From positions 3,162,001-3,226,000 of the forward strand of contig NZ_PEBF01000001.1 of NCBI RefSeq assembly GCF_002742625.1: a stretch of 64,000 bases of DNA. The letters are read 5' to 3'. Below the pieces are notes generated by a model. The model worked only from the letters and a program-made list of their open reading frames with translations, did not search any database and had not been told where the DNA came from. The stretch is from Caulobacter sp. FWC2. GTDB taxonomy: Bacteria > Pseudomonadota > Alphaproteobacteria > Caulobacterales > Caulobacteraceae. Below are positions 39,851 to 48,504 of this stretch, piece after piece. Position numbers and translations under genes: made by a program. Every line of letters begins with the position of its first letter. The first letter of the stretch is position 1.

Positions 39851-40711
39851 ATGAATCCCCAGATCCAGGCCTCCTTCGATCACGCGACATCGACCGTCAC
39901 CTACCTGGTGTCCGATCCTAGCACCCGAACTGCAGCGGTCATCGACCCGGTGCTCGACTTCGAACCCCGGGCCGCCAAGCTGTCCACCACCTCGGCGGAC
40001 ACGCTACTTCGAGCCATCGCCGACCAAGGTCTGACGCTGGCCTATGTTCTCGAAACCCATGCTCACGCCGACCACCTGTCGGCCGCCGACCATCTGAGGC
40101 GAATGACAAAGGCCAAGGTCATCATCGGGGCTGAGATCACCAAGGTGCAGGCGGTGTTCGCGCCGCTGTTCGAAGACGAAGATGTGGCTCTGGATGGGCG
40201 CGCCTTCGATTGCCTGGTCAAAGAGAACGATGTCTTGCCCTTGGGCGAATTGAGCATCCGGGTCTTGCAGACCCCGGGCCACACTGTTGCCGACGTCACC
40301 TACTTGATCGGCGACGCGGCCTTCATCGGCGACACGCTGTTCATGCCCGACTATGGAACGGCGAGGGCCGATTTTCCAGGCGGGAGCGCACCGACGCTCT
40401 ATCGATCCATCCGCAAGATCCTGGCGCTGCCCGACGAAACTCGCCTGTTCGTGGGGCATGACTACCTGCCCAGCGGCCGGTCATCGTTCCAGTGGGAGAC
40501 GACGGTGGCGGAGCAGCGCGCCGCGAATGTCCACGTCCATGACGGCGTCAGCGAAGAGGCTTTTGTCACCATGCGGGAAGCCCGAGACCAGACCCTCGCG
40601 CCGCCCACGCTCATCTTCCCTTCTTTGCAAGTCAATATCCGAGCCGGTGGCCTGCCTGCCCCTTCCAAATCGGGAACGACATTTCTCAAAGTTCCGGTGA
40701 CCATCACGTAG
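39851..40711 (+). CDS. Persulfide dioxygenase (ETHE1/Blh-like)
   Basis: A 286-residue metallo-beta-lactamase-fold protein with THAHADH, TPGHT, GDTLFMPD and GHDY: the iron-binding set of persulfide dioxygenases. It oxidises glutathione persulfide to sulfite. Divergent from bigR over a shared palindrome. The ATG at 39851 is the first with correct family N-terminus (MNPQIQASFDHATSTVTYLV). Confidence 0.9.
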   Translation: MNPQIQASFDHATSTVTYLVSDPSTRTAAVIDPVLDFEPRAAKLSTTSADTLLRAIADQGLTLAYVLETHAHADHLSAADHLRRMTKAKVIIGAEITKVQAVFAPLFEDEDVALDGRAFDCLVKENDVLPLGELSIRVLQTPGHTVADVTYLIGDAAFIGDTLFMPDYGTARADFPGGSAPTLYRSIRKILALPDETRLFVGHDYLPSGRSSFQWETTVAEQRAANVHVHDGVSEEAFVTMREARDQTLAPPTLIFPSLQVNIRAGGLPAPSKSGTTFLKVPVTIT

Positions 40712-40808
40712 AGCCCGCCGTACCGGGGAAGCTACATCCGGCCTGGACATCAGCCGAGGAACTGCAGTGGCGTGGGCGCCTTGAGTCCCGGCCTCCAGGA
40801 ACCACGCC

Positions 40809-41471
40809 ATGCTCATCGAAAAGTTCGTCCACTCCTGCCTGCGGCTGACCGTCGGCACAGACGCCCTGCTCTTCGACCCGGGCAAGTTTGGTTTCATAGA
40901 TGGCCGGGTCGATCCCAAGACGCTGGCGGGCGCCAACGTCGTGGTGATCACCCACGCACATCCGGATCACCTCGACCCGGCGGCCCTGAAGACCATCCTT
41001 GCCGGTGGCCGCCAGGTCGTCGGAAATGCTGAGGTTCGCGATAAGTTGGCCGGCGAAGGCATCACGGTCGAGGTGTTAGAAGAGGGTGTCCGGCGGTTCG
41101 GCGCCTTCGAGTTGCGCGCCATCCCTGTCCCTCACGAACCGATCCTGGCCAAGGAGACGCCGCAGGTGACTGCCTTCCTGATCAACGGCCGCCTGCTCAA
41201 TTGCGGCGACTCCTTCGACGATGCGCTGCTCGCCCATGCCGGCGTCGAGGCGCTCGCCCTGCCCGTCATGGCCCCTTACCTGACGGAGCTGAAGGTCATG
41301 GCCTTCGCCAAGGCCATGCGGCCCAAGTTCGCCCTGCCCCTCCACGACGGCCACGCCCGCGATTTCTTCGTGGAGCAGCGCTACGACACCTACGAGCCCT
41401 TCTTCCGTGACGCCGGCATAGAGTTCGTGGGTCTGGCCAAGCCGGGCGACGCGTTCGAGCTAGCCGAGTGA
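40809..41471 (+). CDS. Metallo-beta-lactamase-fold hydrolase (paralogue 1)
   Basis: A 220-residue MBL-fold protein: MLIEKFVHSCLRLTVG, THAHPDHLD, NCGDSF, PLHDGHARDFFVEQRYDTYEP. The HxHxDH metal site is complete. Family members include UlaG/YtkL-like hydrolases with varied substrates; none can be assigned. A paralogue more than half identical is at 48505 in the same orientation, and the two flank the YncE-LysR-sulfite segment. Confidence 0.85.
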   Translation: MLIEKFVHSCLRLTVGTDALLFDPGKFGFIDGRVDPKTLAGANVVVITHAHPDHLDPAALKTILAGGRQVVGNAEVRDKLAGEGITVEVLEEGVRRFGAFELRAIPVPHEPILAKETPQVTAFLINGRLLNCGDSFDDALLAHAGVEALALPVMAPYLTELKVMAFAKAMRPKFALPLHDGHARDFFVEQRYDTYEPFFRDAGIEFVGLAKPGDAFELAE

Positions 41472-41478
41472 CCGGCCG

Positions 41479-42909
41479 CTAGCGCTGGATTTGCACCACC
41501 ATCCCGAGTTCATCTGGCTTGCCTTCGGCGATCACCAGATAGCGGCGCGGCGCGGGCGTGTCGGCGCTGACCACATTGCGCAATGGTCCCACCGCGTTGA
41601 CCACGGCCGACCCCGACGGGCTTGTCATGAAGCCGGCCAGGGGCTGTAGCTTTCCCTCACCTTTGGGATTGTCGGCGATCGCCAGCACATAGGCCGCCTT
41701 CGGCTTGAGGCCCACGGCTGCCGCCTGCAGGATCTGCACCTGGCCCTGGTCGAACAACGTCACCTGGGTGGGTGGTCCGCCCGCAGCGCCGGCGAGAGTG
41801 AGGCTGTCGGACTCAGCGGCCATCCCGAGTGGCTGCAGGTTAGCGGTGCCTGGACCAGTGGGAACGGCGTTGGGGACATAGGCCACGCCCTGAGGCGCCT
41901 GGCCGATCGGGATGGTGGCGATCACGGTATTGGTCGCCGTATCGATGGCCGCCACCGCGTCACCGTTCTCCAGGCCGACATAGACGCGCGAGCCGTCACC
42001 GGACGGCCAGAGGCCATGCGGCAGCGCGCCGACCTTGATCTCGGCCACCTGGGCGAAGCTGTCGGTCCGGAACACTTTCACCGCGTTCTGCGTGCCGACG
42101 GTGACGTAGGCAAACTGGCCGGCGCCGTTGCGCACGATGTTGACGTGGTTGGTGATCGGGCCGGTGTCGAGCGTCTTGAGAACCGCGAACGGCGGCTTGG
42201 CGTCGAACACCATCACCTTGCCGATGTCCTTTAGCGTCAACCAGACCTGCTTGCCGTCCGGCGTGGCGGCGATGTCCGGGCAGAACGGGCTCTCCTGTTT
42301 CACCCGGCCGACGATCGCCTTGGTCTTGGTGTCGATCACCACAGTCTCCGGGGTGAAGCTCGAGCACACATAGGCATACTGGCCATCGGGGGCGAAGATG
42401 GTCATGCCCGGGCCGTTGGGCACCTTGATCCGTCCGGTCTCCCTGTAGGTCGCGCCGTCGAGCACCTGCAGATAGTCCTCGCCGCGCACCGCGACCCAGA
42501 CTTCCTTGCCGTCGGGGGTGAAGAAGGCCTCGTGCGGCGAGCGGCCGACATAGGCGGTGTGCTTCACCGCGTTGGTCGCCGTGTCGATGAAGGTCACTGA
42601 ATTGGAGCCGATGGAGATCACCGCCAGGGTCTTGTGGTCCGGCGAGAACCCCATGCCATGGACCAGCAACTGGCCCTTGTAGAGCGGGCTCAAATTCATG
42701 GGCGTCTGGTCGCCCAGCTTGATGACGCCGAGCAGCTTGTTGGCGGCCGGGTCGATCACCGAGACGGTGTTTGAGAACTGGTCCGACGTATAGAAGCGGT
42801 CGCGGCTGCTCACCGCGATGTCGGGCGCACTCGCAGGTCCAGGCGCTTGCCCGGCGAAAGCCGGCGCGGCGCTGGCGAGCAACAGGATGAGGGCTAGACT
42901 GCGGGTCAT
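41479..42909 (-). CDS. Secreted YncE-like beta-propeller protein
   Basis: A 476-residue protein with a signal peptide (ending AFAGQ) and at least six repeats of the form FSPDHKTLAV / VWVAVRGEDYLQVLDGAT / VYVGLENGDAVAAIDTATNTVIATIPIG, which form a seven-bladed propeller. A C-terminal 110-residue domain (VTLFDQGQVQILQAAAVGLKPKAAYVL) is distinct, resembling small copper-cofactor or anti-sigma-like add-ons. Its start overlaps the DUF305 stop (ATGA). Function unknown; periplasmic. Confidence 0.85.
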   Translation of the reverse strand: MTRSLALILLLASAAPAFAGQAPGPASAPDIAVSSRDRFYTSDQFSNTVSVIDPAANKLLGVIKLGDQTPMNLSPLYKGQLLVHGMGFSPDHKTLAVISIGSNSVTFIDTATNAVKHTAYVGRSPHEAFFTPDGKEVWVAVRGEDYLQVLDGATYRETGRIKVPNGPGMTIFAPDGQYAYVCSSFTPETVVIDTKTKAIVGRVKQESPFCPDIAATPDGKQVWLTLKDIGKVMVFDAKPPFAVLKTLDTGPITNHVNIVRNGAGQFAYVTVGTQNAVKVFRTDSFAQVAEIKVGALPHGLWPSGDGSRVYVGLENGDAVAAIDTATNTVIATIPIGQAPQGVAYVPNAVPTGPGTANLQPLGMAAESDSLTLAGAAGGPPTQVTLFDQGQVQILQAAAVGLKPKAAYVLAIADNPKGEGKLQPLAGFMTSPSGSAVVNAVGPLRNVVSADTPAPRRYLVIAEGKPDELGMVVQIQR

Positions 42910-43271
42910 TGCGGGTGTCCTTGCGGATGAGTGGCGGGGGTCTCGTCCAAAATCTGCTGCATCACGGCGACCTCCTGGGCCTGTTCGACGATGATGCCCT
43001 GGGCCAGCCGGCGCAGGCGCGGGTCCTTGCCGTACTGCAGCTGAAGCCGAGCCATATCGATGGCGCCCTGGTGATGCGGGATCATCATCCGGGCGAAGGC
43101 GCGGTCCACGTCGCCCGTCGGCGGCAGCATCATGGCGTGGTGCATCCGCTCCATCGCCTCGGTCATCGCGGTGTCGAAGGCGTTGGGCTGCGCCGCAGCC
43201 CATGACGCGGTCGCGACGAGCGTCGTCGCCAACGCGGCCACGCCGAGGCGTCGATATCCGATGCGGGTCAT
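42906..43271 (-). CDS. Secreted DUF305 protein
   Basis: A 121-residue protein with a signal peptide (ALATTLVATASWAAAQ) and the DUF305 motif RMMIPHHQGAIDMARLQLQYGKD. It is the soluble periplasmic kind, unlike the membrane one at 225. It is coupled to the YncE-like gene. The ATG at 43271 is preferred over an upstream frame extension that lacks a signal peptide. Confidence 0.85.
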   Translation of the reverse strand: MTRIGYRRLGVAALATTLVATASWAAAQPNAFDTAMTEAMERMHHAMMLPPTGDVDRAFARMMIPHHQGAIDMARLQLQYGKDPRLRRLAQGIIVEQAQEVAVMQQILDETPATHPQGHPQ

Positions 43272-43404
43272 CCGAGGCTCCGGGTGTGAGATCGCGACGA
43301 TCGTGCGCTGTCTACACCGGCGCCTCCAACGCAAATGCCTGACCGAACCGTTCGATCCAGCCGAATGGTCTCGACGCTTTGTCGAAGAGGCCTAAGTTGG
43401 GCGC

Positions 43405-44298
43405 ATGACCCTGGAGCAGCTCCGCATCTTCATCGCCGTCGCCGAGCGCCAGCACGTCACGCGCGCAGCTCAGGCGTTGAACCTCACCCAGTCGGCGGTC
43501 AGCAGCGCCATCACCACCCTGGAGGGCCGCCATGGCGTCGCCCTCTTCGACAGGGTTGGGCGCAGCATCGTGCTCAACCGCGCCGGCGAGGTGTTCCTGG
43601 CCGAGGCGCGCAAGGTGCTGGGCCAGGCCGAGGCCGCCGAGGCTGCGCTCGCCGACCTCAGCGGCCTGGAGCGGGGCCGCCTGTCCATCCAGGCCAGCCA
43701 GACCATCGCCAGCTACTGGCTGCCGCCGAGGCTGGCCCGCTTCCACGATGCGCACCCAGGCATCGAACTGGAGGTCGCCATGGGCAATACCGCACAGGTC
43801 GCGCGCGCTGTCGCGGAGGGCGAGGCAGAGCTCGGCCTTGTCGAAGGCGAAATCGACGATCCGGGTCTGAGCCGCAGCGTGATCGACGCCGAGGCGCTCA
43901 GTCTGGTCGTCGCGCCCGACCATCCGTGGGCGAAGGCCAAGCCAGGGCCGGACCTCGATCTTCGCACCAGCCGCTGGGTGCTGCGCGAGCCCGGTTCCGG
44001 CACGCGAGCGGCTTTCGAACATGAACTCGAGCGGCGCGGCCTCAAACTCGACGACCTGACCATCGCCATGGTGCTTCCGGGCAACGAAGCGGTGCGATCA
44101 GCGGTCGAAGCCGGCGCGGGCGCGGGCGTCATGTCCCGCACGGTCGCGCGCCTCGGCGTCGCGCGGGGCGCCCTGGTCGAGATCGACCTGGCCCTGCCGG
44201 TTCGGCAGTTCTACCTGCTGCGCCACAAGCAGCGATACCGCAGCAAGGCCGGCGACGCCTTCCTGGCGATGGCGAAGACCGTCGAGGCGTCACGCTGA
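43405..44298 (+). CDS. LysR-family transcriptional regulator
   Basis: A 297-residue LysR protein: winged helix (MTLEQLRIFIAVAERQHVTRAAQALNLTQSAVSSAITTLE) and a substrate-binding domain of the CysB/YeiE-like kind (SGLERGRLSIQASQTIASYWLPPRL). YeiE-type members sense sulfite in other bacteria; the downstream TDT exporter and sulfite oxidase make sulfite a reasonable ligand. It is divergent from the DUF305-YncE pair and its end overlaps the convergent DNA-glycosylase gene by 9 bp. Confidence 0.88.
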   Translation: MTLEQLRIFIAVAERQHVTRAAQALNLTQSAVSSAITTLEGRHGVALFDRVGRSIVLNRAGEVFLAEARKVLGQAEAAEAALADLSGLERGRLSIQASQTIASYWLPPRLARFHDAHPGIELEVAMGNTAQVARAVAEGEAELGLVEGEIDDPGLSRSVIDAEALSLVVAPDHPWAKAKPGPDLDLRTSRWVLREPGSGTRAAFEHELERRGLKLDDLTIAMVLPGNEAVRSAVEAGAGAGVMSRTVARLGVARGALVEIDLALPVRQFYLLRHKQRYRSKAGDAFLAMAKTVEASR

Positions 44299-44898
44299 GC
44301 CCGCGGCGCAAAGCGCGGCGATGATGGCGGGGGCGACGCCGGGACTCGTGTTGACGAACGTCGGGCTCGGATGCGGGCACTCCAAGATCTTAAGCCTGGG
44401 CTTGATCCGCTCGATTGGACCGCGCGCCATCTGCGCGACGCGCCCCATCAAGACGACTGACTTGAGATCGTCGAACGCCGCGATCAGCTCGGGAAGTCGA
44501 GCAAGACCCGCCACGATGTCTGCTCGCGACGGTGGCTGATTGCGACTTCCTGGTGGCGCCAGGACCCACGGTACGGTGTTCCACAAGGTCACGGCGCTCC
44601 GGTCGATCTTGGCGGCTTCCAGGAACCGACGCAGGTTCCGTGCGGTGCCCGTGGGATTGTCCAGGGAAGCGAAACGGACAGCCGCCGCGCTGGGGCCGGG
44701 GTTCTGGAGCAGAATGAGTACTTCCGCGTCCGAACCTGCGCTGTTCGGGTCGAAATGCGGCGCCGCGAACGGACGATGGCCGAGGTTCAGGCGGTACGCC
44801 TCAAGCCCCGCGAAACGGGACGCACCAAGAGCCTCCAGTCGCGGATCGATCTCTTCGGCCAGGGTCGCACTCCCAAAATAGAAAATGTTCGATTTCAT
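44290..44898 (-). CDS. Uracil-DNA glycosylase superfamily protein
   Basis: A 202-residue protein with UDG-fold motifs: ILLQNPGP (substrate loop), LWNTVPWV, SVVLMGRVAQ and the ECPHPSPTFVN loop. It may excise uracil or related lesions, although this branch is uncharacterised. It has no functional link to its neighbours and may be cargo of the island. Confidence 0.8.
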   Translation of the reverse strand: MKSNIFYFGSATLAEEIDPRLEALGASRFAGLEAYRLNLGHRPFAAPHFDPNSAGSDAEVLILLQNPGPSAAAVRFASLDNPTGTARNLRRFLEAAKIDRSAVTLWNTVPWVLAPPGSRNQPPSRADIVAGLARLPELIAAFDDLKSVVLMGRVAQMARGPIERIKPRLKILECPHPSPTFVNTSPGVAPAIIAALCAAGSA

Positions 44899-45002
44899 CG
44901 AACGAACAGTGCGGAAACTCGCGTTGGAGCGAAACGACGCTAGGCGCGATTGTGTTCACAAGGAGCGCGCCATTTCGGCCTCCACTCCAGATGGAGGATA
45001 CC

Positions 45003-45491
45003 GTGCTCGCTTTCACCCCCACCACCGACTTCGTCCCCGCCCGTCGGGCCGGCCGCGCCGCCGCTGCGGCTGCTACCGCCATTCGCGCCACCGAACCTCG
45101 CAGCTTCGAAGAACTCCGTCGCGACGCCGCCGACCTTGGCGTCAGCGGCGTGCATCCGACAGCGGTCAAGGCGCTGATCGGCGCCTATGCGGCTTTGCTG
45201 CTGGTGTTCTGGCTGTTCTTCGGCGGCCCGGAAACGGCGCTCACTCTCGGCATCATCACCGTGCTGGGCGTCATGTTCTTCGGCGGCCTGGGCGGCGGCA
45301 TCCTCCTGGCCGACAGCGTGCCACGGGGCGTCCGGGGCCGCAGCTTTGGTGACTTCCTCGAAGGCCGCGCCCTGATCGCCACCGGCTGGATCTCGGGCCG
45401 CGAAGCCTTCGCTCAGATCATCGCCCTGCCCCTGACCCTGCTTCTGGGCGGCGTCGTCTTCGGGACGATCTGGCGGCTCACCGCCGGCTGA
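45003..45491 (+). CDS. Small membrane protein upstream of the TDT exporter
   Basis: A 162-residue protein from GTG at 45003 with a GGAGG site 5 bp upstream. Ala/Arg-rich N-terminus, FEELRRDAADLGVSGVHPTAVKAL, then two hydrophobic segments (YAALLLVFWLFFGG and LTLGIITVLGVMFFGGLGGGILLA), a loop with DFLEGRALIATGWISGREAFAQI and a third hydrophobic end. No family recognised. It precedes the TDT gene by 58 bp and probably belongs to its operon. Confidence 0.65.
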   Translation: MLAFTPTTDFVPARRAGRAAAAAATAIRATEPRSFEELRRDAADLGVSGVHPTAVKALIGAYAALLLVFWLFFGGPETALTLGIITVLGVMFFGGLGGGILLADSVPRGVRGRSFGDFLEGRALIATGWISGREAFAQIIALPLTLLLGGVVFGTIWRLTAG

Positions 45492-45549
45492 CGCAACGCC
45501 GCCGTCCCTTCACGCCTTTTCCTTCCAGCTTCGCCTTGGATCGCCCCCA

Positions 45550-46707
45550 ATGACTGACCTCGCCCACACCCGCGCCGTCGCCTTCGGCCTCAAGCCGCTC
45601 GCCAGCCTTGCGAGCCCACGCGAGGTGGTGCGCCAGTTCACCCCCAACTGGTTCGCCGCCACCATGGGCACCGGCATCCTGGCGCTGGCCCTGGCGCAGT
45701 TCCCGGCCAAGGTCCCGGGCCTTCACGCCGTCGCCGAAGGCCTGTGGGTCTTCAACATCGGGCTCTTCAGCCTCTTCACCCTGCTCTACGCCGCCCGCTG
45801 GATCTTCTACTTCGACGGCGCGCGGCAGATTTTCGGCCACTCGGTGGTGTCGATGTTCTTCGGCTGCATCCCCATGGGGCTGGCCACCATCATCAACGGC
45901 TTCCTGGCCTTTGGCATCGGACGCTGGGGTCAGGCGGCGGTCGACATCGCCCAGGTGCTCTGGTGGGCGGACGCGGCCATGGCGCTGGCCTGCGGCGTCG
46001 CCATCCCCTTTATGATGTTCACCCGCCAGACGCACAGCATCGACCAGATGACCGCCGTCTGGCTGCTGCCAGTGGTCGCCGCCGAGGTGGCGGCGGTCAG
46101 CGGCGGCCTCCTGGCCCCGCATCTCGCCGACGCCCATCACCAGCTCACCGTCATCGTCGCGAGCTACGCGCTCTGGGCCTGCTCGGTGCCGCTGGCCATG
46201 AGCATCCTGGTGATCCTGGTGCTGCGCATGGCGGTCCATAAGCTGCCGCACGCCAGCATGGCGGCCTCCAGCTGGCTCGCGCTGGGGCCCATCGGAACCG
46301 GCGCGCTCGGCCTGATGGTGCTGGGCGGCGCGGCCCCCGCCGTCTTCACCGCCAACGGCCTTGGCGAATATGCCGCCGCCGCGCACGGCATCGGCCTCGT
46401 CGGCGGCCTGCTGCTCTGGGGCTACGGCTTCTGGTGGGCGGCGATGGCGGCCCTGATCACCGCCCGCTACCTGCGCGAGGGCCTGCCCTTCAACCTCGGC
46501 TGGTGGGGCTACACCTTCCCGCTCGGCGTCTACGCCGTCGCCACCCTGAAGCTCGCCACCCTTCTGCCCATCGGCGCCTTTGCGGTGTTCGGCGGTGGCC
46601 TGGTAATCCTGCTGGCCATCATGTGGCTGGTGGTCGGCGCCCGCACGCTGCGCGGCGCCTGGCGTGGCGAACTCTTCGTCGCGCCCTGCCTCAAGTCCGC
46701 TGCCTGA
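45550..46707 (+). CDS. TDT-family transporter (SLAC1/Ssu1/TehA type), probable sulfite exporter
   Basis: A 385-residue protein with ten membrane segments and the family start VVRQFTPNWFAATMGTGILALALAQFP. Members include the sulfite pump Ssu1, the anion channel SLAC1 and TehA. Directly followed by sulfite oxidase and a cytochrome, so sulfite efflux is the best guess. Confidence 0.85.
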   Translation: MTDLAHTRAVAFGLKPLASLASPREVVRQFTPNWFAATMGTGILALALAQFPAKVPGLHAVAEGLWVFNIGLFSLFTLLYAARWIFYFDGARQIFGHSVVSMFFGCIPMGLATIINGFLAFGIGRWGQAAVDIAQVLWWADAAMALACGVAIPFMMFTRQTHSIDQMTAVWLLPVVAAEVAAVSGGLLAPHLADAHHQLTVIVASYALWACSVPLAMSILVILVLRMAVHKLPHASMAASSWLALGPIGTGALGLMVLGGAAPAVFTANGLGEYAAAAHGIGLVGGLLLWGYGFWWAAMAALITARYLREGLPFNLGWWGYTFPLGVYAVATLKLATLLPIGAFAVFGGGLVILLAIMWLVVGARTLRGAWRGELFVAPCLKSAA

Positions 46708-46732
46708 TCCGCCCCGTTCGAAGGACAAATCT

Positions 46733-47965
46733 ATGACCAAGTTCCCGCATCTCCTCGATATCGGGCGGCGCCGGTTCCTCTCCGGGGCTGGCTTGGTGGC
46801 GGCCTCCGCGCTCGCGCCCCGCGCCCTCGCGCAGGCCACCGTCGACCTTCGCCTGCCGGGCGGCCCGTCGTCGCGCCCGACGACCGACACCTTCCCGGGC
46901 AAGCGCGGGATGATCCTGCAGCGCACCCGGCCGCCGCTGCTGGAGACGCCGATGAGCGTCTTCGACCAGGGCGTCTTCACCCCGAACGATCAGTTCTTCG
47001 TCCGTTGGCACTGGGCCAACATCCCGACCGAGATCGACGCCACCACCTTCAAGCTCAACGTCCACGGCGCGGTGAACAAGCCGGTGTCCCTGTCGCTCGC
47101 CGACATCCTGGCCATGCCGCGGGTCCAGATGGCCGCCGTCAACCAGTGCTCGGGCAACTCGCGGGGCTTGTTCGTCCCGCGGGTCCCTGGCGCGCAATGG
47201 GGCCACGGCGCCATGGGCAACGCCAAGTGGCTCGGGGTCAGCCTGCGCCATATCCTCGATCTGGCCGGCGTGAAGGCCGGGGCGACCGCGGTGCGGTTCA
47301 ACGGCCTCGACCAGCCGGTGGTCGATGGCGCGCCGGACTTCTCGAAGTCGCTCAGCCTCGACCATGCCCGGGACGGCGAGGTGATGATCGCCTTTGCCAT
47401 GAACGGCGAGCAGCTCCCGCTGCTAAACGGCTTCCCGATCCGCCTGATCGTGCCGGGTTGGTTCTCCACCTACTGGGTCAAGATGCTCAGCGATATCGAG
47501 GTGCTGGCCGGGCCGGACGACAGTTACTGGATGGCCAAGGCCTACAAGATACCGACCACGCCGCTGGCCAATGTTGCGCCCGGCGCCAAGGATTTCCCGA
47601 CCGAACCGATCAACCGCATGGTCCCACGCGCCTGGATCACCAGCCTGGCCGATGGCGCCAGCGTGGCCTACCAGCCGCAACTGCCCGTCGGCGGTATCGC
47701 AATGGGCGGCGACACCGGCGTCGCTCGGGTCGATCTCTCCGCCGATGGCGGCCGCACCTGGGCGCCGACGCGCCTCGGACCCGACGAGGGCAAGTACAGC
47801 TTCCGGCGCTTCGACGGCGCCGTGCCGCTGGCCGCCCGTGGACCCGTCGCTCTTATGGCCCGCTGCACTGGCGCCAACGGCGTCGTGCAGCCTCTGGCCG
47901 CCAACTGGAACCCCGGCGGCTTCATGCGCGCCGTCGTCGAGACAACCCACGTGGTGACGGCATGA
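46733..47965 (+). CDS. Molybdopterin sulfite oxidase (SorA-like)
   Basis: A 410-residue enzyme with a Tat leader (GRRRFLSGAGLVAASALAPRALA). Cys139 in NQCSGNSRG is the molybdenum ligand. The Moco domain (WGHGAMGNAKWLGVSLRHIL) is followed by the dimerisation domain (VGGIAMGGDTGVARVDLSADGGRTW). It oxidises sulfite to sulfate in the periplasm and passes electrons to the cytochrome encoded next (ATGA overlap). Confidence 0.93.
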   Translation: MTKFPHLLDIGRRRFLSGAGLVAASALAPRALAQATVDLRLPGGPSSRPTTDTFPGKRGMILQRTRPPLLETPMSVFDQGVFTPNDQFFVRWHWANIPTEIDATTFKLNVHGAVNKPVSLSLADILAMPRVQMAAVNQCSGNSRGLFVPRVPGAQWGHGAMGNAKWLGVSLRHILDLAGVKAGATAVRFNGLDQPVVDGAPDFSKSLSLDHARDGEVMIAFAMNGEQLPLLNGFPIRLIVPGWFSTYWVKMLSDIEVLAGPDDSYWMAKAYKIPTTPLANVAPGAKDFPTEPINRMVPRAWITSLADGASVAYQPQLPVGGIAMGGDTGVARVDLSADGGRTWAPTRLGPDEGKYSFRRFDGAVPLAARGPVALMARCTGANGVVQPLAANWNPGGFMRAVVETTHVVTA

Positions 47966-48450
47966 GCGGCAACCCCAAGCCCACCTCCTACGGCAAGGCG
48001 CTGTTGCAGATCGCCGGCGCGGTTGGCGGCTTCGCCCTGGCGCTCGGTCTCGGCCGTTACGCCTTTGTGGAGAGCCTGAAGCCGCCACCGCCGCCCCCCG
48101 CTCCCGAAGCGCCGCCGCCACCGTCGGTATCCGGCGGCGGCTTCACCCTGACCTCGTCCAGCATCGCCCTGCCGGACGACGACCCGCCGTACCCTGACGG
48201 CGCCGGCGCCGACCTGATGAACGCCAACTGTACCGCCTGCCATTCCGCCGCCATGGCGCTCACACAGCCGGCGCTGTCGGAAGCCCAATGGACCGCCACG
48301 GTCGTCAAGATGCGCGACACCTACAAGGCCGCGATCGCCGACAAGGACGTCCCGGCCATCGTGCAGTACCTGACGAAAGTCAGCGCGCAGACCAAAGGCG
48401 GCGAGGCCCCAACGGCAGCGTCGTCCGACGCCGGCGGCGCCAGCGGGTGA
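47962..48450 (+). CDS. c-type cytochrome, SorB-like partner
   Basis: A 162-residue protein with an N-terminal anchor (IAGAVGGFALALGLG), a Pro-rich linker, and a single haem site CTACH near residue 92. A methionine-rich region after it fits an axial ligand. It should accept electrons from the sulfite oxidase. The last residues are Ala/Ser/Gly-rich and disordered. Confidence 0.9.
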   Translation: MSGNPKPTSYGKALLQIAGAVGGFALALGLGRYAFVESLKPPPPPPAPEAPPPPSVSGGGFTLTSSSIALPDDDPPYPDGAGADLMNANCTACHSAAMALTQPALSEAQWTATVVKMRDTYKAAIADKDVPAIVQYLTKVSAQTKGGEAPTAASSDAGGASG

Positions 48451-48504
48451 GCCGCCCTTCGGCACTCGGCCTCGGCAAGGGCGTTGTCCTGTGCGGAGGC
48501 CGGC

